Shown here piece by piece: positions 6,572 to 14,403 of a stretch of 29,541 nt of DNA. The DNA is from Candidatus Acetothermia bacterium (GTDB lineage: Bacteria > Bipolaricaulota > Bipolaricaulia > UBA7950 > UBA9294): NCBI GenBank assembly GCA_003650505.1, contig QMQL01000001.1:1-29541 (forward strand), written 5' to 3'. The notes under the pieces were generated by a model, which had not been told where the DNA came from, did no database searches, and saw only the letters and a list, made by a program, of their open reading frames with translations. The stretch's first letter is position 1; the number at the start of each line of letters is the position of its first letter. A program made the position numbers and the translations under genes.

Positions 6572-7516
6572 CTACCCCGACAGGTACTTCTCCGCCTCGA
6601 TCGCTGCGATCGCCCCTTCCCCGGCGGCGATCACCCCTTGTGCGTAGCGGTTGGCGTCGATCCGCGCGTCTCCGGCGGCGAATATCCCGGGGATACTCGT
6701 CCGGAGACGTTTGTCGGTAACGATGTATCCGTCGTCGTCGAGGTTCACTGCTCCTTTTAGGAAATCGGTCTGCGGGACGTGTCCGATGTTGACGAACACC
6801 CCGTCGATCTCGAGCGTCTCCGTCTCTCCCGTCGCCAGGTTCCGGAGGATGACGCCGGTGACCCGGTCCTCCCCCAGGACCTCCTCGACGATCCGGTTCC
6901 AGAGGAAGGAGATCTTCGGGTTCTCCCGCGCTCGCTTCTGGAGGATCGGGGAAGCGCGGAACGCCTTCGGGTCGTCCTCCGGATGCCTTATGACGATCTT
7001 GACGCTCTCGGCGAACCGCGTCAAGAAAAGAGCCTCGGTCAGGCCGGAGTCTCCGGCTCCGACTTCGATGATCCGCTTCCCTTGGAAGAAGAAGCCGTCA
7101 CAGGTTGCGCAGTAGGAGACCCCTCTACCCTTCAGCCTCGCCGCGCCCTTTGCCGGGAGCTCCCTCGGCCGTGAGCCGGGGGCAAGGATGACGGTGCGGG
7201 CCGTGTGCAAGCCGTGCGGGGTGACAACGCGGTGGAGGCCTTCTCCCGGCTCGATCCGGATGACCTCGTCCTGGACGATCTCTGCCCCGAACCGCGCGGC
7301 CTGTCTCCGGAGCTTCTCCATCAGCTCCGGCGCGGCGACCGCCTCCTCGAAACCGGGCCAGTTCTCGATCAGATCGGTCTCGTTCAGCTGACCTCCCGGG
7401 ACGGCCTTTTCGATCACGAGGACCGGGAGGAGGGCGCGTCCGGTGTATATGGCGGCGGTCAGCCCGGCCGGGCCGGCGACGATGATGATCACGTCATGGG
7501 GCTTTTCTTCGGGCAT
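6572..7516 (-). CDS. trxB: Thioredoxin reductase-like FAD flavoprotein
   Basis: A 314-residue protein of the low-molecular-weight thioredoxin reductase family, which passes electrons from NAD(P)H through FAD and a CxxC disulfide to thioredoxin. The active site CATC is at 136-139, the second Rossmann motif GAGDSG at 153-158, and the C-terminal FAD block GIFAAGDARIDANRYAQGVIAAGEG is intact. Two oddities: the first FAD motif reads VAGPAG (13-18), with Val where the family has the first Gly of GxGxxG; and the HRRxxFRA element that binds the NADPH 2'-phosphate is replaced by RHPEDDPKAFRA (177 on). Cofactor choice may therefore differ. The ATG lies 7 bases after a TATAAT and has no Shine-Dalgarno site. 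xseB lies 21 bases upstream. Confidence 0.88.
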   Translation of the reverse strand: MPEEKPHDVIIIVAGPAGLTAAIYTGRALLPVLVIEKAVPGGQLNETDLIENWPGFEEAVAAPELMEKLRRQAARFGAEIVQDEVIRIEPGEGLHRVVTPHGLHTARTVILAPGSRPRELPAKGAARLKGRGVSYCATCDGFFFQGKRIIEVGAGDSGLTEALFLTRFAESVKIVIRHPEDDPKAFRASPILQKRARENPKISFLWNRIVEEVLGEDRVTGVILRNLATGETETLEIDGVFVNIGHVPQTDFLKGAVNLDDDGYIVTDKRLRTSIPGIFAAGDARIDANRYAQGVIAAGEGAIAAIEAEKYLSG

Positions 7517-7523
7517 AGTCCGG

Positions 7524-7551
7524 ATTATATGTGAGGATCAAGATAGGTCAA
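7524..7551 (-). promoter_or_regulatory. Promoter of trxB (leaderless geometry)
   Basis: On the minus strand, TTGACC (7551-7546) and a perfect TATAAT (7529-7524) are separated by 16 bases, and 7 bases separate the -10 from the ATG. The -35 lies inside the end of xseB. Confidence 0.65.
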
Positions 7552-7753
7552 AAGGCTCGAGAGAGAACGTCCCCTTCGTCTCCTCCACGGCCTTCTCGAT
7601 CCTCAGTCTTGCCTCCTCGAGGCCCTTCTTCACCGATGCGGCGAGGGAAAGCCCCTCCTCGAACAGGGATATAGCCTCGTCGAGCGGGAGGTCGTCCTTC
7701 TCGAGGCGGGTCGTGATCTCCTCGAGCTTCTTCAGATCCTCTTCGATCTTCAT
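7538..7753 (-). CDS. xseB: Exodeoxyribonuclease VII small subunit
   Basis: A 71-residue protein matching XseB, which binds several-to-one to XseA to form the single-strand-specific exonuclease VII. The family pattern of two helices is visible: IEEDLKKLEEITTRLEKDDLPLDEAISLFEEGLSL and the following basic-acidic helix. The start overlaps the xseA stop (ATGA) and is preceded by AAGGA, so the two genes are translationally coupled. Confidence 0.95.
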   Translation of the reverse strand: MKIEEDLKKLEEITTRLEKDDLPLDEAISLFEEGLSLAASVKKGLEEARLRIEKAVEETKGTFSLEPFDLS

Positions 7754-8976
7754 TCCTTCTTCACCTCCTCGATCCGGGATGATACCTCGCCCTGTAATAA
7801 GCGGGTTGTGATCTTGTCCCCTTTGGCGAGGCGCGAGGCGTTGCGGAGCGGGGTCTTCTCCCCCGCAAGGAACGTGATTGAATAGCCCCGCTGAAGAGGG
7901 ATTCGGGGATCAGAGAGGCGGAGGACGTCGGTCAGGTGGATCAGTCGATCGGAGCGTCCCTTCCACATCCGGACGGTCGAACCTACGATCCCGGACAGGG
8001 CGAGGTCGAGCCGCTGCTCGAGGGTCTCGGCCTTCCGGGATGGGAGTCGGTAGAGGTGGTCCCTCAGGCTCCGCTTCAGGGAGGTCACCCCCGCTTCCAA
8101 CCGGGAGGAGAGCGAGCGGGCCATCCTGCCGACGCTCCCCTCCAGGGTTTCGATGATCTTCTCCCGATCCGGGGCGACGAGTTCGGCCGCTGCCGAAGGC
8201 GTAGGGGCACGGAGGTCGGCGACGAAGTCGGTGATCGAGAAGTCTATCTCGTGGCCGACGGCCGACACAGAAGGGATCGGGCAGTCGAACAGGACCCGCG
8301 CTAGGCGCTCGTCGTTGAACGCCATCAGGTCCTCGGCCGATCCACCGCCGCGGCCGATGATCAGGAGGTCGAGGCGGCCTTCTGATTCGGAGAAGCGCTC
8401 GGCGGCATCGATCGCCGCGACCAACTCATCGGGGGCCCCCTCCCCTTGGACCGTCGCCGGGAACAGGAAGATCCGGGCGAGCGGCCATCGCCGCGAGAGG
8501 ACGGAATGGATGTCCCGGATCGCCGCCCCGTCGGGGGAGGTTATCACCCCGATCCGCTCTGGAAAACGGGGAAGAGGCTTCTTGTGAGCTTTATCGAACA
8601 GCCCCTCTTCCCGAAGCCGCCGCTTCAACCGCTCGAACGCCGCCTGCAGGGCCCCCTCTCCGATCGGTTGGATCAGAGAGGCGACGAGCTGGTAGCGGCC
8701 GCGCGGCTCGTATACGGTCAGCTTCCCGTAGGCGAGGACAACGGTCCCCGGCTCGAGCACGGCCTCGGGGATCCCGGGGATCCTGCTCCGGAACTTGACG
8801 ACGCTCAGCTCGGCCGATTCGTCCTTCAGGGTGAAGTAGAGGTGGCCGGAGGCGGCCCGCTTCAGCTCGGCGATCTCCCCTTTCACCCAGATCGGGTTGA
8901 ACGCCCCTTCGAGGAGCTCCCTGCTCTCCCGATTCAGCTCGGATACGGTGTAAACGCGCTCTTCCATCTTCTGCAA
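7750..8976 (-). CDS. xseA: Exodeoxyribonuclease VII large subunit
   Basis: A 408-residue catalytic subunit of exonuclease VII, involved in mismatch and recombination repair. The N-terminal OB-fold is clear (YTVSELNRESRELLEGAFNPIWVKGEIAELKRAASGHLYFTLKDESA). The catalytic domain carries PERIGVITSPDGAAIRDI, IIGRGGGSAEDLMAFNDERLARVLFDCPIPSVSAVGHEIDFSITDFVADLRAPTPSAAAELV, then a coiled-coil and the C-terminal block LQRGYSI. The TTG at 8976 was chosen because GAGGGG precedes it by 6 bases; the ATG three codons later lacks a well-placed site. It is slightly shorter than the E. coli protein, mainly in the coiled-coil. It is divergent from rnpA across 79 bases. Confidence 0.94.
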   Translation of the reverse strand: MQKMEERVYTVSELNRESRELLEGAFNPIWVKGEIAELKRAASGHLYFTLKDESAELSVVKFRSRIPGIPEAVLEPGTVVLAYGKLTVYEPRGRYQLVASLIQPIGEGALQAAFERLKRRLREEGLFDKAHKKPLPRFPERIGVITSPDGAAIRDIHSVLSRRWPLARIFLFPATVQGEGAPDELVAAIDAAERFSESEGRLDLLIIGRGGGSAEDLMAFNDERLARVLFDCPIPSVSAVGHEIDFSITDFVADLRAPTPSAAAELVAPDREKIIETLEGSVGRMARSLSSRLEAGVTSLKRSLRDHLYRLPSRKAETLEQRLDLALSGIVGSTVRMWKGRSDRLIHLTDVLRLSDPRIPLQRGYSITFLAGEKTPLRNASRLAKGDKITTRLLQGEVSSRIEEVKKE

Positions 8977-9020
8977 GTGTAGCCCCTCGACTGTGGTAGG
9001 GGAAATCCATGGCTGAAACC

Positions 9021-9049
9021 TTGAAATACACGCACCTTCAGGCTATAGT
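9021..9049 (+). promoter_or_regulatory. Promoter of rnpA (leaderless geometry)
   Basis: TTGAAA (9021-9026) and TATAGT (9044-9049) are separated by 17 bases, and the rnpA ATG begins 7 positions after the -10. No Shine-Dalgarno site lies between. Confidence 0.65.
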
Positions 9050-9055
9050 CCCCTT

Positions 9056-9421
9056 ATGTCCGGCGGCGGTGGGAGCCGTTTTCCTGCCACGATGCGTCTG
9101 AAGCACAGGAAGGATTTCCAAGCGGTCTATCGGGACGGCGCAGTGTGGAAGGGTCACTGTTTTTCTCTCCACGTCCTTGAGAAGGAGGAAGGGAAGAGGA
9201 TCGGGATCGTCATCCCGCGGAAGTGGGGGACGGCGGTGGAGAGGAATCGGATGAAGAGGCGTCTCCGGGATGCGTTCCGGAGGAACGCGCATCTCCTTCC
9301 GAACGCTGATATCATCATAAAGCCGCAGGTCGAGTGCCGCGACGAGCCGGCCGATCGGATCGGCCGGATGCTCGTCGACGCCGTGACGAAGATCGTGCAA
9401 ACGGAGGTGGCCGATGAATAA
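9056..9421 (+). CDS. rnpA: Ribonuclease P protein component
   Basis: A 121-residue basic protein that assists the RNase P RNA in removing tRNA 5' leaders. Family marks: RLKHRKDFQAVYRDG, FSLHVL, RIGIVIPRKWGTAVERNRMKRRLRDAFR with the RNR signature, and a C-terminal IIIKPQ strand. The ATG at 9056 was kept because it sits exactly where the promoter would start the transcript; an internal ATG at 9092 would remove the FPAT segment that usually precedes the RLK motif. It is unusual in not being preceded by rpmH. It overlaps greA and probably forms an operon rnpA-greA-lysS-PAP2. Confidence 0.95.
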   Translation: MSGGGGSRFPATMRLKHRKDFQAVYRDGAVWKGHCFSLHVLEKEEGKRIGIVIPRKWGTAVERNRMKRRLRDAFRRNAHLLPNADIIIKPQVECRDEPADRIGRMLVDAVTKIVQTEVADE

Positions 9422-9893
9422 GGAAGCGATCTACCTCACCGAAGAGGGATACGCATTGATGAAGCAGGAGCTTGAGCACGCGCAGAAGATCCTTTACGAA
9501 GAGATCCCCGAGAAGCTGAAGGCCTCGAAGCTGAACGGCGGGGATCTGCGCGAGAACAAGGAGTACATGTACCTGCAGAGCCAGCAGCAGTACTACGAAC
9601 GTGAGGTGAGGAGGTTGACGTCGATCCTCGAGTCGGCGGAGATCCTCCCCGAGGAGGACATCTCCAAGGACGAGATCGGGATCGGATCGAGCTTCATCCT
9701 CCAGGATCTGACGATCATGGAGAGCGGGACGTTCACCCTCGTCAGCCGGCCGGAGGTCGACCTCGAAAAGGGGAAGATCTCGGTCGAGTCCCCTGTCGGA
9801 CGCCTCCTCCTCGGGAAGAAGGAGGGGGACGAGGTGACGGCCGCGCTCCCCTGGGGTGAGGCGAAGTTCCGCGTCATCTCCATCAACAAGTAG
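9414..9893 (+). CDS. greA: Transcription elongation factor GreA
   Basis: A 159-residue GreA/GreB family factor that enters the RNA polymerase secondary channel and stimulates cleavage of backtracked RNA. The N-terminal coiled-coil (YLTEEGYALMKQELEHAQKILYEEIPEKLKASKLNGGDLRENKEYMYLQSQQQYYEREVRRL) carries the acidic tip around GDLRENKEY. The C-terminal FKBP-like domain ends in SPVGRLLLGKKEGDEVTAALPWGEAKFRVISI. The start overlaps the rnpA stop and has GGAGG 6 bases upstream. GreA is favoured over GreB by its family-typical tip, but the two are hard to separate by eye. Confidence 0.92.
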   Translation: MNKEAIYLTEEGYALMKQELEHAQKILYEEIPEKLKASKLNGGDLRENKEYMYLQSQQQYYEREVRRLTSILESAEILPEEDISKDEIGIGSSFILQDLTIMESGTFTLVSRPEVDLEKGKISVESPVGRLLLGKKEGDEVTAALPWGEAKFRVISINK

Positions 9894-9901
9894 GCCTCTC
9901 G

Positions 9902-11359
9902 ATGACCGATCCGTTGATGAAGGTCCGTTTGGACCATCTCGAGAACCTGAAGGCTCATGGTATCGATCCCTATCCCGCCCGCCTCCCGGCCGTCGAGCCG
10001 ATCGGAGGGGTGGTCGAGCGCCACGCGGACGACGGTCCGGACGAGCACGTCGCGATCGCTGGGCGGCTCGTCTCCTTCCGGCGGATGGGAAAGGCATCGT
10101 TCTTCGACCTGAGGGACGGCACGGGGAAGATCCAGGTGCACGCCACCGTCGATCGGCTCGGGGAGGAGGGCTACTCCCTGTTGTGTGAGAGCGACATCGG
10201 CGATTTCCTCTCCGTCTCTGGCCCGGTCTTCCGGACGAAGCGAGGCGAGTTGACGGTGGGGGCCGAGGAGTGGACGTTCCTCGCCAAGGCGATCCGCCCG
10301 CTCCCCGAGAAGTGGCACGGCCTGAAGGACGTCGAGCTCCGGCATCGGCATCGCTTCCTCGACCTGATCGCCAATCGGTCGACCCGGGAGAGGTTCCTCC
10401 TCCGCTCGCGGATGATCTCTTCGATCAGGGGTTTCCTCGATCGACAGGGGTTCGTCGAGGTGGAGACCCCGACGATGCAGCCGATCGCCGGCGGTGCGCT
10501 CGCCCGGCCGTTCATCACCCATCACAACGCCCTCGATATCGACCTCTACCTCAGGATCTCCCTCGAGCTTTACCTGAAGAGGCTGCTGGTCGGCGGGTTC
10601 GACCGGGTATACGAGATCGGGAAGTGCTTCCGAAACGAAGGGATATCGACCGAGCACAACCCGGAGTTCACCATGCTCGAGGTCTACCAAGCCTACTCCG
10701 ATTACGAGGGGATGATGGAGCTCGCCGAAGGGCTGGTGACGGAGAGCCTGAAGGAGACCCTCGGAGGTCTGGTGATCGAACGGGGAGGGGAGAAGATCGA
10801 TTTCTCTCCGCCTTGGCGCCGGGTCCGGATGTTCGATGCGGTTGAAGATGCCACGGGGATTGACGTCTCCTCCCTCTCTGCCGATGAGATAACGAAGGCT
10901 GCCTCTTCGAAGGGGATCGAGCTCCCCGAGGCCGAGGCGGGGAGGCTGGTCGAGGAGCTGTTCGAGCGGTTCGTGGAGCCGGCCCTCATCCGGCCGACGT
11001 TCGTCTACGACTATCCAGCGAGCATCTCTCCTCTCGCCAAGCGCTCCTCGAAGGACGAGCGGATCGTCGAGCGTTTCGAGCTCTTCGCATATGGAATGGA
11101 GTTGGCTAACGCGTTCACCGAGCTGAACGACCCGATCGACCAGAGGGAGAGGTTCGAGCGACAGCAGCGGCTCCGCGAGGGGGGGGACGAGGAGGCGCAC
11201 AGGATGGACGAGGACTTCCTGTTCGCCCTCGAGCACGGGATGCCGCCGGCAGGCGGGATGGGGATCGGGATCGATCGACTGGCGATGCTATACACAGGCG
11301 CCGAGTCGATCCGCGACGTCATTCTGTTCCCGACGCTCCGGGGAAGGGGTGAGCGGTGA
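9902..11359 (+). CDS. lysS: Lysyl-tRNA synthetase, class II
   Basis: A 485-residue class II LysRS that charges tRNA-Lys. The N-terminal OB-fold anticodon-binding domain is recognisable (VAIAGRLVSFRRMGKASFFDLRDGTGKIQVHA). Motif 2 is FRNEGISTEHNPEFTMLE and motif 3 is GGMGIGIDRLAMLYT. The region FVYDYPASISPLAKR and GMELANAFTELNDP complete the active site. Length is normal. It starts 8 bases after greA, and its stop overlaps the start of the PAP2 gene. Both lysine tRNAs it would serve are in the same window. Confidence 0.97.
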   Translation: MTDPLMKVRLDHLENLKAHGIDPYPARLPAVEPIGGVVERHADDGPDEHVAIAGRLVSFRRMGKASFFDLRDGTGKIQVHATVDRLGEEGYSLLCESDIGDFLSVSGPVFRTKRGELTVGAEEWTFLAKAIRPLPEKWHGLKDVELRHRHRFLDLIANRSTRERFLLRSRMISSIRGFLDRQGFVEVETPTMQPIAGGALARPFITHHNALDIDLYLRISLELYLKRLLVGGFDRVYEIGKCFRNEGISTEHNPEFTMLEVYQAYSDYEGMMELAEGLVTESLKETLGGLVIERGGEKIDFSPPWRRVRMFDAVEDATGIDVSSLSADEITKAASSKGIELPEAEAGRLVEELFERFVEPALIRPTFVYDYPASISPLAKRSSKDERIVERFELFAYGMELANAFTELNDPIDQRERFERQQRLREGGDEEAHRMDEDFLFALEHGMPPAGGMGIGIDRLAMLYTGAESIRDVILFPTLRGRGER

Positions 11360-11925
11360 GGGCGTGGGCGCGCGTGGGAGATGGGATAGATTCCCTCGTG
11401 GAGCGGCTCTTCCGCTGGGACAAGCGGATGGTAGCCACGTTGAGCGGGAACCCGGCCCTCCGCCGGCTCTCCCCCCTCTTCCTCACCGCGACGATCCTCG
11501 GTGACGGCTACATCTGGGGAGGGCTCGGTCTCGGGCTGATCTTGTTCGGCAGGCCGATCGATCGGGTGAACGTGTTGATCGGCCTTGCTGTCTCGATCGT
11601 GAACGTCGCCACCTTCCGGTTCTTGAAGCTCGTCTTCGCTCGGGCACGGCCGATCCCGGTCGAGGACGCCCTCCGATCGCGGTTGATCGACACCTACTCC
11701 TTCCCATCCGGGCACGCCACGACCTCGTTCGGCCTCGCCTGGGTCGCGGTCACCTCCTACCCTCATCCCTTGGTCGGGGTGGGGATCTACCTTCTCGCTT
11801 CCCTGATCTCCTTCTCCCGGGTGTTCGTGCGTGAGCACTACCCTCTCGACGTCCTGTTCGGCGCCGTCCTCGGCTCCCTCATCGCCGCCTATATCGTCCC
11901 GTTCCTCCGCTGGCTCACCTTTTGA
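11356..11925 (+). CDS. PAP2-family membrane phosphatase
   Basis: A 189-residue membrane protein of the type 2 phosphatidic acid phosphatase family. All three catalytic signature blocks are present: KLVFARARP, PSGHATTS and SRVFVREHYPLDVLFG, the last holding the catalytic His-Asp. Several hydrophobic helices surround them. Likely substrates are undecaprenyl diphosphate or phosphatidate-type lipids; sequence alone does not decide. The GTG start overlaps the lysS stop (GTGA), so translation is coupled, although the functions are unrelated. Confidence 0.88.
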   Translation: MRAWARVGDGIDSLVERLFRWDKRMVATLSGNPALRRLSPLFLTATILGDGYIWGGLGLGLILFGRPIDRVNVLIGLAVSIVNVATFRFLKLVFARARPIPVEDALRSRLIDTYSFPSGHATTSFGLAWVAVTSYPHPLVGVGIYLLASLISFSRVFVREHYPLDVLFGAVLGSLIAAYIVPFLRWLTF

Positions 11926-11951
11926 AGAACGCCTTAAAAATCGCGTAGAAT
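11922..11951 (+). promoter_or_regulatory. Promoter of the aminotransferase gene
   Basis: TTGAAG (11922-11927) and TAGAAT (11946-11951) are separated by 18 bases, leaving a leader of about 33 bases with AGGAGA before the ATG. This gene has a conventional leader, unlike several others here. Confidence 0.55.
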
Positions 11952-11991
11952 CTGGCGGTTTGTCCACCTACTACGTAGCAAGGAGAGTCCG

Positions 11992-13221
11992 ATGAGAAAG
12001 CACTTCTCCAGTCGTGTGTTGGGTGCAAAGCGATCCGCGATCCGTGAGCTCCTCAAGCTGGCCGAACGGCCCGAGATCATCTCGTTCAGCGGCGGGTTCC
12101 CCGACCCCGAGACCTTCCCCCATGAAGAGTTTGCGGAGATCGCCGCCGAGGAGATCAGGGATAATTATCGGGATGTTCTCCAGTACAGTACGACCGAGGG
12201 GAGCAAGACCTTCCGGAGGGGCGTCTCCGGGTGGCTGAAAGAGCAAGGGATAGAGGCATCGATCGATGAGATCCTGGTGACGACCGCCTCTCAGCAAGGG
12301 CTCGACCTGATCTGCAAGGCGTTCGTCGATCCCGCTGATGTGATCTTCTGCGGACTCCCCACCTACCTCGGTGCGATCCAGGCGTTCACCCTGTTCCAGG
12401 CGACGAAGATCGGGATACCGCTTGAGGACGACGGGATGAACCTCGATGTGCTCGAGGAGGAGATCGGTGCGGCGAGGAGGGGAGGGAAGGTCCTGAAGGG
12501 GATCTACGTGATACCCGACTTCCAGAACCCGAGTGGGATAACGATGTCCCTTAAGAAGAGGGAGCGACTCCTCGAGATAGCCCGGCGGGAGGACCTCCTC
12601 ATCTTCGAGGACAACCCGTACGGGCATCTCCGGTTCTCAGGGGAGCCGATCCGCTCGATCTACAGCCTCGACGATGAGGGCAGGGTCATCATGCTTGTCA
12701 CCTTCTCCAAGACCCTCGCTGCCGGGCTCAGGCTGGCGGTGATGCTCGCTCGGGGCGACGCGATGGACGCCCTCGTCCGGGTGAAGCAGGCGACCGACCT
12801 TTGCACGTCGAAGCTGATCCAGCGGCTCGCCGCGCGCTACATCGAGCGCTACCGCTTCGATCTGCACCTCGCCGAGATCAGCCGGACCTACCGGAGGAAG
12901 AAGGAGGCGATGATCCGCGCCCTCGAGCGCTACATGCCGGCTGAGGATGGGATCCGCTGGACCGATCCGGACGGCGGGCTCTTCGTCTGGATGTGGCTCC
13001 CCGAGGGGATCGACACCGAGGAGATGCTCGATCGGGCGATCGAGGAGAAGGTCGCATACGTCCCCGGGGCCGCCACCCACGTCGACGGAGGTGGGGCGAA
13101 CACCCTCAGGCTCGCCTTCTCCCTGGCGAGCGAGGAGGATATCGACGAGGGGATCCGCCGACTCGCCGAGGTGGTGAAAAGGGAGATCGCGGCGAAGAAG
13201 AGGGAGGGCGTAGCGACCTGA
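11992..13221 (+). CDS. PLP-dependent aminotransferase (class I, 2-aminoadipate/LysN-like)
   Basis: A 409-residue fold-type I aminotransferase. The pyridoxal phosphate lysine is K240 in TFSKTLAAGLRLA. Other marks are FSGGFPDPETFP, the cofactor-stacking region TTASQQGLDLICK, the QNPSG asparagine (N179), D207 and Y210 in FEDNPYG, and the substrate-carboxylate arginine in NTLRLAFS. The N-terminal block resembles 2-aminoadipate/aromatic aminotransferases of the LysN and MocR-like group rather than AspC. The amino donor and acceptor are not determined. AGGAGA precedes the ATG. It is transcribed alone and converges on the M42 peptidase gene across about 90 bases without an obvious terminator. Confidence 0.88.
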   Translation: MRKHFSSRVLGAKRSAIRELLKLAERPEIISFSGGFPDPETFPHEEFAEIAAEEIRDNYRDVLQYSTTEGSKTFRRGVSGWLKEQGIEASIDEILVTTASQQGLDLICKAFVDPADVIFCGLPTYLGAIQAFTLFQATKIGIPLEDDGMNLDVLEEEIGAARRGGKVLKGIYVIPDFQNPSGITMSLKKRERLLEIARREDLLIFEDNPYGHLRFSGEPIRSIYSLDDEGRVIMLVTFSKTLAAGLRLAVMLARGDAMDALVRVKQATDLCTSKLIQRLAARYIERYRFDLHLAEISRTYRRKKEAMIRALERYMPAEDGIRWTDPDGGLFVWMWLPEGIDTEEMLDRAIEEKVAYVPGAATHVDGGGANTLRLAFSLASEEDIDEGIRRLAEVVKREIAAKKREGVAT

Positions 13222-13310
13222 GCCCCTCAAAACCCGCTTCCTCAGGGAACCTCGGGCGAATGGTAAGACGGCCGGAAATGAGATCGGCGGGGCCCTGGAC
13301 GACCTCTTCG

Positions 13311-14372
13311 CTATAGCGTTTGAAGATCGATCAGATTAGGGAGGTCGCTCAGGAACCTCTCCACCAGCCTGACGGTGTTCTCCAGGTCGTTCAGGCGTAG
13401 GGTCGAGATCGGCGAGTGGATGTACCGGCACGGGACGGAGACGACGCCCGCCGGGACCCCTCCGCGTGTCAGGTGGATCGCCCCGGCGTCAGTCCCCCCA
13501 TAGGTCGGGAGTTTGTATTGATAGGGGATCGCCTCCTCCTCGGCCGCTCCCTCCAGGCCCTCTATCACCCTCCGGGAGACGATGATCGACCGATCGGCGA
13601 CGCTGATCGCCGGGCCGCGGCCGAGCCTGACCGGCTGGCTCTCCTCCGGGACACCGGGCATGTCGGCGCCGATCGTCCCTTCGAGGGCGAGGGCCAAGTC
13701 TGGTTTGATACTGAACGCCGCCGTCCGTGCCCCGCGGAGACCGACCTCCTCCCCGAACGTGAACGCGAAGGCGAGGGTGTAGGGGAGGTCGAGGCCGACC
13801 AAGCGGCGGGCGACCTGGATCGCGACCGTGCACCCGGCCCGATCGTCGAACGCCTTCCCGGTGACGTACCCGCCGGGAAGATCTATGAAAGGGTAGTGGA
13901 TCGTCAGCGGATCGCCGATTCTGATCCCAAGCTCGGTTATCTCCTGCTTAGATGCCGCGCCGACGTCGATGAACATCCTCTCGATCGGGATCGGCCTCTT
14001 CCTCTCCTCCTCGGTGAGGATGTGGGGAGGGGCGGTCCCTATCACGCCGTAGCGCTTATCCCCGCTCCGCGTCAGGATCTCCACCCGATGGCCGGGGATG
14101 ATCCGCTCGTCCCAGCCTCCGATCGGCGCGAACCGGAGGTACCCCTTCTCGTCGATCCACTTGACGATGAATCCGACCTCGTCCATGTGGGCGTCGATCA
14201 TCACGACGCGCTCTCCTCCCCTCCGGACGGCGATCAGGTTCCCGAGCGGATCGACGGAGAGCTCGTCGACAGAATCTTCGATCAGGGAGGCGATCTTCTC
14301 CCTTACCTCGTCCTCGAACCCGGATACGCCGAACGCATCGGACAGCTCCCGCAAGACGTCGATCGATTCCAT
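13311..14372 (-). CDS. M42-family metalloaminopeptidase
   Basis: A 353-residue cytoplasmic aminopeptidase of the M42 family (glutamyl aminopeptidase/TET, formerly called cellulase M), normally forming dodecamers with two metal ions per site. Ligands and catalytic residues by family pattern: H62 (DAHMDEVGF), D176 (KAFDDRAG), E208 base and E209 (TFGEEVGLRGA), E231 (ALEGTIG) and H319 (RYIHSPIS). The PA-like insertion is present around GGWDERIIPG. Full length. AGGAGG lies 5 bases before the ATG. It follows uvrC by 31 bases on the same strand. Peptide specificity is unknown. Confidence 0.93.
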   Translation of the reverse strand: MESIDVLRELSDAFGVSGFEDEVREKIASLIEDSVDELSVDPLGNLIAVRRGGERVVMIDAHMDEVGFIVKWIDEKGYLRFAPIGGWDERIIPGHRVEILTRSGDKRYGVIGTAPPHILTEEERKRPIPIERMFIDVGAASKQEITELGIRIGDPLTIHYPFIDLPGGYVTGKAFDDRAGCTVAIQVARRLVGLDLPYTLAFAFTFGEEVGLRGARTAAFSIKPDLALALEGTIGADMPGVPEESQPVRLGRGPAISVADRSIIVSRRVIEGLEGAAEEEAIPYQYKLPTYGGTDAGAIHLTRGGVPAGVVSVPCRYIHSPISTLRLNDLENTVRLVERFLSDLPNLIDLQTL

Positions 14373-14403
14373 TTCGACCTCCTAGATGGTTGGAGAGTAT
14401 ACA

